Source: Natranaeroarchaeum sp042663585
Lineage (GTDB): Archaea; Halobacteriota; Halobacteria; Halobacteriales; Natronoarchaeaceae
Direction of reading: 5' to 3'
NCBI RefSeq assembly: GCF_042663585.1
Contig: NZ_JBHTAN010000001.1
Span: 310,001-374,000 of the forward strand
Length of the DNA: 64,000 nt
In this document: positions 53,422-61,642 of the stretch, in pieces
How the letters are laid out: each line of letters opens with the position of its first letter
Position numbering within the stretch: the first letter of the stretch is position 1
Translations under genes and position numbers: made by a program
Notes under the pieces: model-generated
Databases searched by the model: none
What the model saw: only the letters and a program-made list of their open reading frames with translations
What the model was told of the DNA's origin: nothing

Positions 53422-53742
53422 ATGACCAACTTCAAACTCGGCCGCTGGCTGCTCGTGGCCCTCGCGATCGTCGGACTCGCGTTTGCCGCGCCCGTTGCCA
53501 GCGCACACGGCAACGACACGACCGCTGACGACACGCTCACGGACAATACCACCGCAGATGAATTGGCCACTTGGATGGAGGCGCAGATGGCCGAACACAT
53601 GGGCCCTGGTAGCGTCGAGTGGATGGAGTCGCACATGGGTGTGACCGTCGACGAGATGGCCCAGGACATGTCTGACGAGGAATACCACGACGGAGCTGAC
53701 GACGACTACAGCGGCGAGATGTACGGGCAGGGCCACTGCTGA
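53422..53742 (+). CDS. Small secreted Met/His-rich protein, possible copper binder
   Basis: 106 residues. Signal peptide MTNFKLGRWLLVALAIVGLA followed by a likely cleavage after VASAHG. The mature part is acidic and rich in Met and His: WMEAQMAEHMGPG, WMESHMGVTVDEMAQDMSD and a YGQGHC end. Regularly spaced M and H side chains suit Cu(I)/Cu(II) binding outside the membrane. No family recognised. It is the first gene of a rightward series of SHOCT, DUF302 and halocyanin genes. Confidence 0.65.
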   Translation: MTNFKLGRWLLVALAIVGLAFAAPVASAHGNDTTADDTLTDNTTADELATWMEAQMAEHMGPGSVEWMESHMGVTVDEMAQDMSDEEYHDGADDDYSGEMYGQGHC

Positions 53743-53799
53743 CAACCCTGACCGTTTCGATCGCTGCAACCGAACACCACAACTCACCAACTCAAGATA

Positions 53800-54156
53800 A
53801 TGACACAACTCACCACTCACATCGGACGCACTGCTCGTCGACTCGCAATCCTCGCCGTCCCGCTGCTGGTCGCAACGACTGGAACGGCTGCTGCCCGCGG
53901 TGGTGGGAGCTACGGCGGCGGTATGATGGGCGGGAGCGGCTGGGGCCTCTTCGGCGGAGCGATGGGCCTCTGGGGACTTCTCTGGATGGGGCTCCTCATC
54001 GTCGTCCCGCTCTACATCGTCTATGCGCTCCTCAACCGAGGATCCGGCGGGAACGAAGAGCAGTCGCTGTCAGTTCTCCGCGAGCGCTACGCCCGCGGTG
54101 AGCTATCGGATGAAGAATTCGATCGACGGCGAAAACAGCTCGAACGAACCGGATGA
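53800..54156 (+). CDS. Membrane protein with SHOCT domain (1)
   Basis: 118 residues. Signal/membrane segment near the N-terminus, a Gly/Met-rich loop (SYGGGMMGGSGWGLFGG), a second membrane segment (LLWMGLLIVVPLYIVYALLN) and a C-terminal SHOCT helix pair LRERYARGELSDEEFDRRRK. The Gly-Met stretch could bind copper. SHOCT domains are short cytoplasmic tails of unknown, probably oligomerising, function. Confidence 0.75.
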   Translation: MTQLTTHIGRTARRLAILAVPLLVATTGTAAARGGGSYGGGMMGGSGWGLFGGAMGLWGLLWMGLLIVVPLYIVYALLNRGSGGNEEQSLSVLRERYARGELSDEEFDRRRKQLERTG

Positions 54157-54251
54157 CTGGAACAGTTGCTGTTCCAGCCGATACATCACACTCCCAACGC
54201 TCGCCGTTGCGGCACCCAACCGTTAACCCCGTGGACGGGGTATAATATTAC

Positions 54252-54668
54252 ATGGAATACACAATACAGACTTCAGTCACTGGCGATTTCGACGACGTCG
54301 TCGACACGACGATCGCAGCGCTCGAAGACGAAGGATTCGGCGTCCTCTGTGACATCGACATCCAGGCGACACTCAAGGAGAAACTCAACGAAGAATTCCG
54401 CCAGTACCGCATTCTCGGTGCATGCAATCCCCCCCTGGCATACGAGGGACTGACCGAAGAAATCGAACTCGGAGCACTCCTCCCGTGTAACGTCATCGTC
54501 TACGAAACCGATGACGACGATATCGTTGTGAGTGCCGTCGATCCGCAGCAGTTGATCGACATCGCAGACAACGATGCGCTCGAGTCTATCGCGACCGAGG
54601 TCACCGAGCGATTCGAACGTGTTCTCTCGGCCGTCACCGACGAACTAGGATCCAGATCGGAGACCTGA
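54252..54668 (+). CDS. DUF302 family protein
   Basis: 138 residues. Begins YTIQTSVTGDFDDVVDTTIA; FGVLCDIDIQATLKEKLNEE and YRILGACNPPLAYEGLTEEI, continuing LGALLPCNVIVYE, are the DUF302 signature, including the GACNP Cys. DUF302 proteins occur in metal- and sulfur-stress operons in bacteria and haloarchaea; biochemical role not established. Next gene starts 6 bp later. Confidence 0.85.
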   Translation: MEYTIQTSVTGDFDDVVDTTIAALEDEGFGVLCDIDIQATLKEKLNEEFRQYRILGACNPPLAYEGLTEEIELGALLPCNVIVYETDDDDIVVSAVDPQQLIDIADNDALESIATEVTERFERVLSAVTDELGSRSET

Positions 54669-54674
54669 TCTTCG

Positions 54675-55028
54675 ATGTCTTCATCAAACCAGCTCGACGT
54701 CACGACGATCGTTCTTCTGATCCTCGGAGCGATCATCTTACTCCCGTTGCTCACAATGGGGATAGGATTCGGCGGGATGATGGGGTACGGTGGGATGATG
54801 GGTCAGTATGGCGGTACTGGCGGGTGGTGGCCGCTCGTCGGGATGCTCGTCCCGCTCATCTTCCTCCTTATCCTCCTCGGCGGTGGCTATCTCGTCTTCC
54901 GGCGTATTAGCGAAACGCAGACATCTCGAAATCCCGCGATGGAGGAACTCCGCACGGCATACGCTCGTGGCGACCTCACTGATGAAGAGTTCGAAGCCCG
55001 CCGCGAGAGACTCGAACGGTCGGATTGA
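54675..55028 (+). CDS. Membrane protein with SHOCT domain (2)
   Basis: 117 residues: a first membrane segment (IVLLILGAIILLPLLTMGIG), a Gly/Met-rich loop (FGGMMGYGGMMGQYGG), a second segment (LVGMLVPLIFLLILLGGGYL), then a SHOCT tail LRTAYARGDLTDEEFEARRE. Same architecture as the protein at 53800, so the two are probably paralogues. Operonic with DUF302. Confidence 0.75.
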   Translation: MSSSNQLDVTTIVLLILGAIILLPLLTMGIGFGGMMGYGGMMGQYGGTGGWWPLVGMLVPLIFLLILLGGGYLVFRRISETQTSRNPAMEELRTAYARGDLTDEEFEARRERLERSD

Positions 55029-55197
55029 GCCAACGAGTACGCACCAAGTGCGTATTCACACGCCTGCGTGATCGAATTTGTGATGCTACTCCCGGTCACC
55101 ACTGTGTGAACGCCCTTTCGAATCGAAGAGATGGAGTTCTCTCAGCTTACGATTCTGAATAGTAATGTGGTTAAGTCCCAATACCGTATTATACTAT

Positions 55198-55506
55198 GTG
55201 ACCGAAGTCATCCTCTTCACCCAAGAGACGTGCGGAGCATGCGCAACACAACGAGAGAAAAACGACGGCCTCGAGGAGAAGTATCCGGACATGGAGTTCC
55301 GGGAGATCGATATCCAGAAAGATCTGGAAACGGCCGAGGAATACGGCGTCCGGAAGACGCCGACGACACTCGTCTACGCGAGCGGTAAACAGACCGCCGA
55401 GTTCATCGGCATTGTCGAGCGGAACGACCTCGAACCAGCCATTGAGAGCGCGACCGAACAGTCGTCTGGACTCGTCCAACGTCTCGTCGATGTCGTGCGA
55501 ACATAA
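55198..55506 (+). CDS. Thioredoxin-family protein
   Basis: 102 residues from the GTG at 55198 (then TEVILFTQETCGACATQREK); an ATG at 55165 would add 11 residues but overlaps the likely promoter stretch CCGTATTATAC. Thioredoxin fold with active-site CGAC, cis-Pro region VRKTPTTLVYASG, ending with ERNDLEPAIESATE. Likely keeps Cys sites of the copper proteins reduced. The halocyanin gene follows after 25 bp. Confidence 0.8.
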   Translation: MTEVILFTQETCGACATQREKNDGLEEKYPDMEFREIDIQKDLETAEEYGVRKTPTTLVYASGKQTAEFIGIVERNDLEPAIESATEQSSGLVQRLVDVVRT

Positions 55507-55531
55507 CGACCACCCGACCAATTCAAACCAC

Positions 55532-56296
55532 ATGACGAACTATGATCGACGTCAGTTCCTGGGAGTGCTCGGTGCCGGCGCAGTCGCCAGCGCAGGCCTC
55601 TCTCAGCCAGTGAGCGCACAGGAGACGCCCGTCGTGAAGATGGGCAACAACTATTTCGACCCGATCGGGCTCCACGTCCAACCCGGCACGACCGTCCGCT
55701 TCGAGATAGCAGCCGGTACACACTCGGCGACGGCCTACGAGAACCGGATTCCGCTCGACGCCAGTCCATTCGATAGTGGGGTCATCTCGTCGGGAGGGTA
55801 CGAGTACACGTTCGAAGAACCAGGTACGTACGACTACTACTGCATCCCGCACAAGACAGTCGGGATGGTTGGTCGCATCGTCGTTGGCAATCCCGGCGGC
55901 CCGGCCGAAGAGAGTCCGATTCCGGACGGTGACGTGCCCGAGAGCGACGCGATCGTCGAGCAGGGCGCGATCGCGTATGGATCTGGTACCGGGGGTGATG
56001 GGAACTCCGATGGCGGAATGATGGGTCCCGGAATGGGGTCCCGCCCGGGGATGATGAACGGCCGGAACGGTGGATGGTTCGGTGGGCTGCCGTTCGTCGG
56101 CGGGGCATTCGGAATGCTGGGGCTGGTCGGCGGACTCCTCTACTGGGCAACGGGTCGAGGTGATGCACCTCCAGAGAGTGACGATTCCGCGATGGAAACC
56201 CTTCAACGTCGTTACGCACGAGGCGAGATCGACGAAGAAGAGTTCCAGACGCGTCGTGAACGGTTGGAGGACGGGCAAAACGACCCATCCCTGTGA
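55532..56296 (+). CDS. Halocyanin-like cupredoxin with membrane anchor and SHOCT tail
   Basis: 254 residues from MTNYDRRQFLGVLGAGAVAS, a Tat signal peptide (RRQFLG). The cupredoxin domain shows the blue-copper ligand pattern: His in AAGTHSATAY and the Cys-x-x-His-x-x-x-x-Met set in YYCIPHKTVGMVG. A Gly/Met-rich linker (GGMMGPGMGSRPGMMNGRNG) leads to one membrane segment and a SHOCT tail LQRRYARGEIDEEEFQTRRE. An electron carrier or copper acceptor outside the membrane. The frame is open upstream but the Tat start is decisive. Confidence 0.82.
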   Translation: MTNYDRRQFLGVLGAGAVASAGLSQPVSAQETPVVKMGNNYFDPIGLHVQPGTTVRFEIAAGTHSATAYENRIPLDASPFDSGVISSGGYEYTFEEPGTYDYYCIPHKTVGMVGRIVVGNPGGPAEESPIPDGDVPESDAIVEQGAIAYGSGTGGDGNSDGGMMGPGMGSRPGMMNGRNGGWFGGLPFVGGAFGMLGLVGGLLYWATGRGDAPPESDDSAMETLQRRYARGEIDEEEFQTRRERLEDGQNDPSL

Positions 56297-56373
56297 GGAG
56301 AGTCACCGAACCCCGTTGGGAGACGTCGGTAAATCCGTCCGTCTGCGGAGATCGTCCTTTTTCGATTGCGTCG

Positions 56374-56873
56374 TCACGTCGTTCGAGTTCCTCGGTAGTA
56401 CACCCATATAGCGAGGAGCCCGATGACGAGGAGATAGCTGAATCCCCAGCTGAGTGACACAGCAGTATCCAGGTCCGTTGTGAGCCCGGTATCGACTATC
56501 ACGCGGACGGGATGGTAGCCCGGGAAGAGTTTCATCCACCACTCGGGCTCGGACTGGACGAACAATGGGTCCTGAAAGAGCCCGATATCGATCATCGGGA
56601 GGATCAACATGATCCACAGGCCGGCCAGTCGATTGAAGACGGCACCGACGAGCATCCCGATCAGTCCGTAGGTCACCGAGAGGACGAGCATCGCGGCGAC
56701 AAACCACCACAGCTGCTCCGGCCAGAAGTCGACGAGCATCACTCCCACTGAGACGCCGACAACGAGGAGTGTAATGACGACGAGGACGCCGAACCGGGCC
56801 GCGATAACCTGCCGTGCTCGATAGCCCACGACCGAGAGGCGGCCGTCCGTATCTCTCGCCTCGCGCATCAGGA
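56374..56873 (-). pseudogene. ABC-2-type permease fragment, 5' end removed by the TnpB element
   Basis: The leftward frame has four hydrophobic segments (FGVLVVITLLVVGVSVGVML; LWWFVAAMLVLSVTYGLIGM; LAGLWIMLILPMIDIGLFQD; LSWGFSYLLVIGLLAIWVYY). The stretch PLFVQSEPEWWMKLFPGYHP between the last two is typical of the C-terminal half of ABC-2 drug/heme exporters. The N-terminal half is missing. The open frame continues into the right-end hairpin of the TnpB element, and that part is not homologous. The IS insertion therefore truncated the gene. Confidence 0.65.
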
Positions 56874-57010
56874 TTGACATCCTCCTCCGCGTGAACGCGG
56901 AGGAATCCCACGGCACCGCTACCGCTGGTTTGGGATATTAGGGTCTACGACATTGCCTGTTCTTGAGGCTCAAACGAGCCAGTTTCCTTGTCAAACAGGT
57001 ACGTCGATGG
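56874..57010 (-). ncRNA. Predicted omegaRNA (reRNA) from the tnpB 3' end and right end
   Basis: By analogy with characterised TnpB systems the guide RNA is made from the 3' end of tnpB through the right-end hairpin and reads into flanking DNA. Here the scaffold would end at about 56874 and the guide would be the complement of roughly 56854-56873, inside the truncated permease. The upstream boundary is arbitrary. Seen: the hairpin. Inferred: the RNA. Confidence 0.45.
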
Positions 57011-58228
57011 CTGTGCCAACCAGCCGTTACTCCTATCACCGCCATCCGTGGCGAGACTCGGAGATACTTGTTTCCGAATATTCTCAGCACCATTCACGTC
57101 AGCATTCGCAACCAACTCGCACTCGGCACACACGTACAAGCCACGCTCAACACGATTCGACTCACGCTCACACCCGCACGAAGAACACGACTTTGAGGTG
57201 TTCTCCTCAGATACGCGCTCAACGGAAATGCCAGATTCTTCAGCCTTGTATTCGAGCAGGTCAGTGAATCGGTCGAACGCCCACGAGTGCAAGTCCAAGT
57301 TACCGTGCTTGCCCCAATCCTTCGTCTCACCGTCTTCATCCTCACGGATCCCGCTGAGGTCACCAATTGCAATCACACTGACGTTCTCGTCAACGCATCT
57401 CTCCACGATATGTTTCGAGAGCGTGTGGAAATAGTGCGCACGACGATTAGATTTCTTGGTGTTCAACCGTACTGATTCTTCCGACGAGGAATCATCACAG
57501 TGAGCAATATGCTTGCTGTAATAGTAATCGTCCTGTTTGAGGCAGTTCAACGGGTATAGCTCAGACTCTTGGTGTTCAAAGGCGAGAGCGGCGAAGTTAC
57601 AGATACCCAGGTCGATACCAGCGGTCTTCTCAGCGTCGTTCTCTGATGCATTGATTTCGACATTGCAGACGATGTGGAGTTCCCATTCGTCTCGCTGCTT
57701 ATTCCAGACAGCGCGTACCTGCTGGACGCTCTCAATCGCAGAGAGGTCAACGTCAGGTCGTGTTTGGATGTTGCAGAGAACGAAGTCCGACCAGTGCTCT
57801 TTCAGGTTCTCACCTTTGGAGAGTCGGATTCGACCATTTTTGGTATCGAGCTTGAAGCCAGCGCCTTTGAACGTGAGCGTTGAGCGTGGATGTTCGTCGT
57901 TGTGTTTGCGATATGCTGGTGGATTCGCTTTCGAGTCCCCGTTCTGGCGTTTCTTGTACCAGCCAGTGAACGCTTCAGAGAGTTCTTCAAGAACTCGCTG
58001 ACTTGACTGCGAATGTAGGTCACTATAGCGTTCGTGGGATTTGAGGTACGATTTCAGGTCGCCGTCGTCGGGGATGTGGCCAGTTTCGTTCCAGACACGC
58101 CCGCTTGTCCAGCGGGCGACGTTCCAGAGTTTACTGGCGGCGAATCCAAGCGAATCAAGGTCGTCCTGCACTTGCTGATGGTTCTGTATGGAACCAATGA
58201 AAGTGCGTTTGACGACCTGTTTCGCCAT
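56945..58228 (-). CDS. tnpB: TnpB, RNA-guided nuclease of IS1341-type element
   Basis: 427 residues. RuvC-I Asp206 in GIDLGICN, zinc finger Cys348/351/367/370 (CSSCG ... CAEC) and RuvC-III Asp377 in NADVNGAENI are all in place. The RuvC-II motif, normally with a catalytic Glu (IVIEDL), reads VIAIGDLSGIRED: Gly289 takes the Glu position, while Asp290 and Glu296 are near. The frame is intact from the N-terminal beta-barrel (MAKQVVKRTFIGSIQNHQQV) to the end. Expected to cut DNA matched by its guide RNA, if the altered active site works. Confidence 0.9.
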   Translation of the reverse strand: MAKQVVKRTFIGSIQNHQQVQDDLDSLGFAASKLWNVARWTSGRVWNETGHIPDDGDLKSYLKSHERYSDLHSQSSQRVLEELSEAFTGWYKKRQNGDSKANPPAYRKHNDEHPRSTLTFKGAGFKLDTKNGRIRLSKGENLKEHWSDFVLCNIQTRPDVDLSAIESVQQVRAVWNKQRDEWELHIVCNVEINASENDAEKTAGIDLGICNFAALAFEHQESELYPLNCLKQDDYYYSKHIAHCDDSSSEESVRLNTKKSNRRAHYFHTLSKHIVERCVDENVSVIAIGDLSGIREDEDGETKDWGKHGNLDLHSWAFDRFTDLLEYKAEESGISVERVSEENTSKSCSSCGCERESNRVERGLYVCAECELVANADVNGAENIRKQVSPSLATDGGDRSNGWLAQPSTYLFDKETGSFEPQEQAMS

Positions 58229-58279
58229 ACATAACCTATGTTTCTTAGCTTATGGACAAGTGTCGGTTTCGGGTCGCGT

Positions 58280-58748
58280 GGAATATCCAGAAATGCCGAA
58301 CAACGGTTATTGTATCATCAGTTGGCGGCGCGTATCCACGCCGTAAACGACGTGGTATTGCGCCTGCTCAGCGTATAAACAGACGTTCGATCCGGAGTTT
58401 TTTGATGATGCCCACATCGTCACTGCTGGCATTCGGATGGCAGATGGCTCGGTATATGAGGGTGTGGGTTTACCGGCCAGTATCGGACGGGCCTCGGTCT
58501 GTGGAGAGCCAGTTGCAGTTGGCTCAGCCATTGCAGACGGGTATGACCATGACGAGATTCAGACGTCCGTAGCCGTATCGTACCCATTGCCCTATCATGA
58601 CGCAACCGAAGCGCGCGTTATCCCGCCGTGTGGCGTCTGTCGAGAGCTATTGGCTGACTACAACGAGCAAATGCGTGTGATCGTACCCGTCGATGGTGAC
58701 CATCAGGTCGTCAGTGCAATTGGTCTTCTCCCGACCCGGACCTGGTAA
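58280..58748 (+). pseudogene. Cytidine deaminase-like remnant, truncated and frameshifted
   Basis: First frame: AEQRLLYHQLAARIHAVNDV, VLRLLSV then stop near 58377. Second frame continues YKQTFDPEFFDDAHIVTAGI, RMADGSVYEGVGLPASIGRA and SVCGEPVAVGSAIADGYD (Cys-Gly-Glu, the zinc/catalytic motif), then VIPPCGVCRELLADYNEQMR (PCxxC). Both zinc motifs of the deaminase fold survive, but the start was removed next to the TnpB element and a frameshift near 58375 splits the rest. An ATG at 58437 allows only a partial protein. Confidence 0.6.
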
Positions 58749-58868
58749 GCCGTTCATCTGTATCGACCATTTCGCCCGTGGTTCTTTCTGACTGAAACCT
58801 CCGAGCGGTCGATCTGCAATCTGAGCGGACAGGTGAGAGCAAAGCGGGAGTGGGGGTGGAATTTTGGT

Positions 58869-59233
58869 ATGGAGGCCGTACGTGTACACGTGACAGACCA
58901 GAGCCAGAATGCGAATGATGCGGAAGAGCACGAAGAAGAGGAATTCGAGTTGGAGGGCCTCATGACCCGCGAACAGGGAGAGAACGTCCTCCGTCGCCTC
59001 GCCACCGGCGTTGCGAGCGGGTCAGTAGAACTGGGCCGCGATGAGGGCCCGGTGACCGTTCCCGAGCAGTTCAAGTGGAAGTTGAGTACGAGGAAGAAGA
59101 GGATGAGGCCGAATTGGAAGTCGAGCTAGAGTGGTCGATGGCTGACGGTGAGGCAGTCTCACCCGAAGAAGACGAGAGCGACGGGACGGAGGAACCCGAA
59201 ACGAGTGAGCAGGGAGCAGACGACCAGGAATGA
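58869..59233 (+). pseudogene. Amphi-Trp-domain-like small acidic protein, frameshifted
   Basis: First frame from MEAVRVHVTDQSQNANDAEE through LEGLMTREQGENVLRRLATG and VASGSVELGRDEGPVTVPEQ. At about 59068 the sense switches frame to VEVEYEEEEDEAELEVELEW, SMADGEAVSPEEDESDGTEE and a stop at 59231. Restoring one base gives ~121 residues with the REQ...LRRLA...EFEIEW layout of amphi-Trp domain proteins. Left uncorrected, the protein ends in a basic tail at 59129. Confidence 0.5.
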
Positions 59234-59376
59234 ACAGCAGGACAGTCGGACGCAGTGAACACTGTGAGGCACTGTCACGGGAGCGAAACCTACTGTCAGA
59301 GAAAAAGTGAACCCCACAGGGGAGATACAGGACTATCAGTATCGAGCGTGCCCGCATCTACCGACGTACCGGACGG

Positions 59377-61533
59377 TCACGTGATTTCAATCTCGAAACG
59401 AGCACCACCGTCGGGACCGTTTGTGGCAGTGATCTCCCAGTCGTGTCGGTCAACGACTTCCTTGACGATACCCAGCCCGAATCCGGTCCCGTCGTCAGCG
59501 GTCGTATATCCCGCTTCGAACACGTTCGTACTCTCTGAGTCGGGGAGTCCGCCCCCGTCATCAGCAACATAGAAGCCAGTATCTGTGTTCCCAATCGTCA
59601 CTGTTACGTCTGGCCCGCCGTGTTCGACGGCATTCTGGAACAGATTTAGTACGAGCTGTTGGAGCTGATCGGGATCTGCCTCGATGGTACGGTCTGTCTC
59701 AATCGAGAGCGTCGCATCCTTTGTCGATAGTGTTCCCCAGCATAGCTGGGCGACGTCCGGCAACTGGACTGCTTCGAGGTCCATTACTGCTTCCCCGGCC
59801 TGCGCGAGCGCCAGTAAATCGTCGATCAGGGCATCCATCCGGCCCAACGCGTAGTCGATCTCGTCGATGTTGTCGCTGTCGCAGTCCTCTCGCAGTAACT
59901 CCAGGCGGCCTTTCGCGAGCTGTAACGGGTTCCGGAGATCGTGACTTACGACACTCGTGAATCGGTCCAACCGCTCGTTCTGCTGGACGAGTTCACGCTC
60001 GCGTCGCTTCTGGTCACTGATGTCACGGTCCATCGCCACGATCCGATCCTCTCCATCCAAGTTGAGACGGATAAGGTGGATTTCGATGGGGAATGTGGAC
60101 CCGTCTTTCCGTTCGAGTTTTCCCTCGAATCGACGCGGGGTATTCGGCGGGAGTGACTCCCAGAATGACGACGCGCGCTCCGGATCGGCCGTTGGATCGA
60201 GATCCCAGACATACTGTCCGATCAGTTCGTCTTCAGTGTATCCGAGTTCGTCACACAGTCGCTGGTTGGCATCCCGGATGACGCCGTCGAAGTCGTGGAT
60301 TATAAACATATCCGGCGAATGCTCGAACAGCGCCTCGAGACGCGCGGTATGGGACTGTAACCGTTGTTCGTACCTCTTGTGCTCCGTAACGTCGTCCTGG
60401 AATCCGACAAAGAGATCGACATCGCCGTCAGCGTCATACAGTGGTGCGATGCGGACGCGATTCCAGAATTCCGTGCCGTCCTTCCGGTAGTTCCGCACCT
60501 CGACGGTTACCGGCTCGCGATTATCAATGGCTCTTCGAAGCTCCTCGACTGGCTCATCATCAGTGCCATCGCCCTGGAGGAATCGACAGTTCTGCCCAAA
60601 CACCTCGTGTTTCTCGTAGCCAGTGAGTGCCGTGAATTCGTCGTTCGCGTAGATAATCGGGTTATCCTCCTGGTTGGGGTCCGTCAATAGAATCCCGATC
60701 GGAGCCTCATCCATTGCTTGCTCTTTCGCCGATAGATGCAGCGTCCCCGCATCAGTCGCTTGTGGTGGCGTGAGTGTACAGATCAGCGAGTTATCGGTAG
60801 TAAACGAGAGCGTGTGCTCGAGGTCGATTGGTTCGCCGTGCTTCCGGACGAACGACGTAGTGCCGTGCCAACGCCCATCGCGTGCCTCCGGAAGGAGGAC
60901 GTCGTAGACGTGATCGACATCCTCGTCGTGGTAGAACGTTTCCCAATGGAGGCCGATAAGCTCCTCGGGTTCGTAGCCGAGAAGCTCCGCACAGGCGGAA
61001 TTCGCGTACTCGATGTAGCCATCGTCATCAAGAATGCTGATGCCGTCGTGTGCGGTTTCGATGGCTTCGAGACCACGGTTCATGTACCGTTCGGCCCAGT
61101 ATCCTTCGACAGCGTTCTGCACGCGATTCGCGAGGACGCCATACTGGTCCGTGCTAGTGGTCTTCTGGAGATAGTCAGTGACGCCTGCCGTGATGGCTTC
61201 GCCAGCGATCTCCTCACTACCTTTTCCAGTGAAGAGGATAAACGGAAGATCTGGATAGGACTCACGTACTCGTTCCAGTACCTCCAAACCGTCTACGCCC
61301 GGCATCTCGTAGTCGCTCACGATACAATCAACAGACGACTCGTTCTCTTTGAGAACGTCTAGGGCATCGCGAGAGTCTGTTATACTGCGGACATTGAAAC
61401 AGTCACGTTCATGTTCAAGGAAGGTGGCGACAAGCCCGGCGAAACTGGGGTCGTCATCGATATGGAGGATATCGATAGTTTTCGAGTCCGGAAGGATTGT
61501 TGAGTTCTTACGGACTCTTCTATCACCGTTCAT
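59377..61533 (-). CDS. Hybrid histidine kinase REC-PAS-LOV-PAS-HisKA-HATPase
   Basis: 718 residues. Receiver with acidic residues Asp26-28 and acceptor Asp74. PAS 1 from about 155. The second PAS contains GQNCRFLQG (312-321), the flavin-binding signature of LOV domains with the photoactive Cys316, plus NYRKDGTEFWN (348-358) and Gln379 in FVGFQDD, which also match LOV flavin contacts. PAS 3 from about 400. Phospho-acceptor His531 (VSHDLRNPLQ), N box LVLNLFQNAVEHGG and G boxes VADDGGGLPD and GTGFGLGIVKE. Cytoplasmic, no membrane segment. A blue-light-sensing kinase is likely; the next gene on the same strand is an HTH_10 regulator. Confidence 0.88.
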   Translation of the reverse strand: MNGDRRVRKNSTILPDSKTIDILHIDDDPSFAGLVATFLEHERDCFNVRSITDSRDALDVLKENESSVDCIVSDYEMPGVDGLEVLERVRESYPDLPFILFTGKGSEEIAGEAITAGVTDYLQKTTSTDQYGVLANRVQNAVEGYWAERYMNRGLEAIETAHDGISILDDDGYIEYANSACAELLGYEPEELIGLHWETFYHDEDVDHVYDVLLPEARDGRWHGTTSFVRKHGEPIDLEHTLSFTTDNSLICTLTPPQATDAGTLHLSAKEQAMDEAPIGILLTDPNQEDNPIIYANDEFTALTGYEKHEVFGQNCRFLQGDGTDDEPVEELRRAIDNREPVTVEVRNYRKDGTEFWNRVRIAPLYDADGDVDLFVGFQDDVTEHKRYEQRLQSHTARLEALFEHSPDMFIIHDFDGVIRDANQRLCDELGYTEDELIGQYVWDLDPTADPERASSFWESLPPNTPRRFEGKLERKDGSTFPIEIHLIRLNLDGEDRIVAMDRDISDQKRRERELVQQNERLDRFTSVVSHDLRNPLQLAKGRLELLREDCDSDNIDEIDYALGRMDALIDDLLALAQAGEAVMDLEAVQLPDVAQLCWGTLSTKDATLSIETDRTIEADPDQLQQLVLNLFQNAVEHGGPDVTVTIGNTDTGFYVADDGGGLPDSESTNVFEAGYTTADDGTGFGLGIVKEVVDRHDWEITATNGPDGGARFEIEIT

Positions 61534-61642
61534 ACTGCTTACTCGTCCGCAAGCATTAATTGGTTTATTGATTAGCTCCGTAGCACTTGAACTTTCTGAG
61601 AAGTGGAGAACTCACCGTTGCCACTGCACCGAGTCCCGCTGA

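Larger units (their letters stand above)
56874..58250 (-). mobile_element. IS1341-type element (tnpB only)
   Basis: The right end (56874-56911, read leftward) has a hairpin with arms TCCTCCGCG and CGCGGAGGA followed by GGATGTCAA, typical of IS200/IS605-family right ends. The left end lies close to 58250 after a short AT-rich leader. No tnpA is present. The element separates an ABC-2 permease fragment from a cytidine-deaminase fragment. Confidence 0.8.

Noticed and set aside
56945..58228. TnpB as a Cas12-type effector of a CRISPR system
   Set aside because: No repeat-spacer array or cas1/cas2 in the window; size and zinc finger are those of IS1341-type TnpB.
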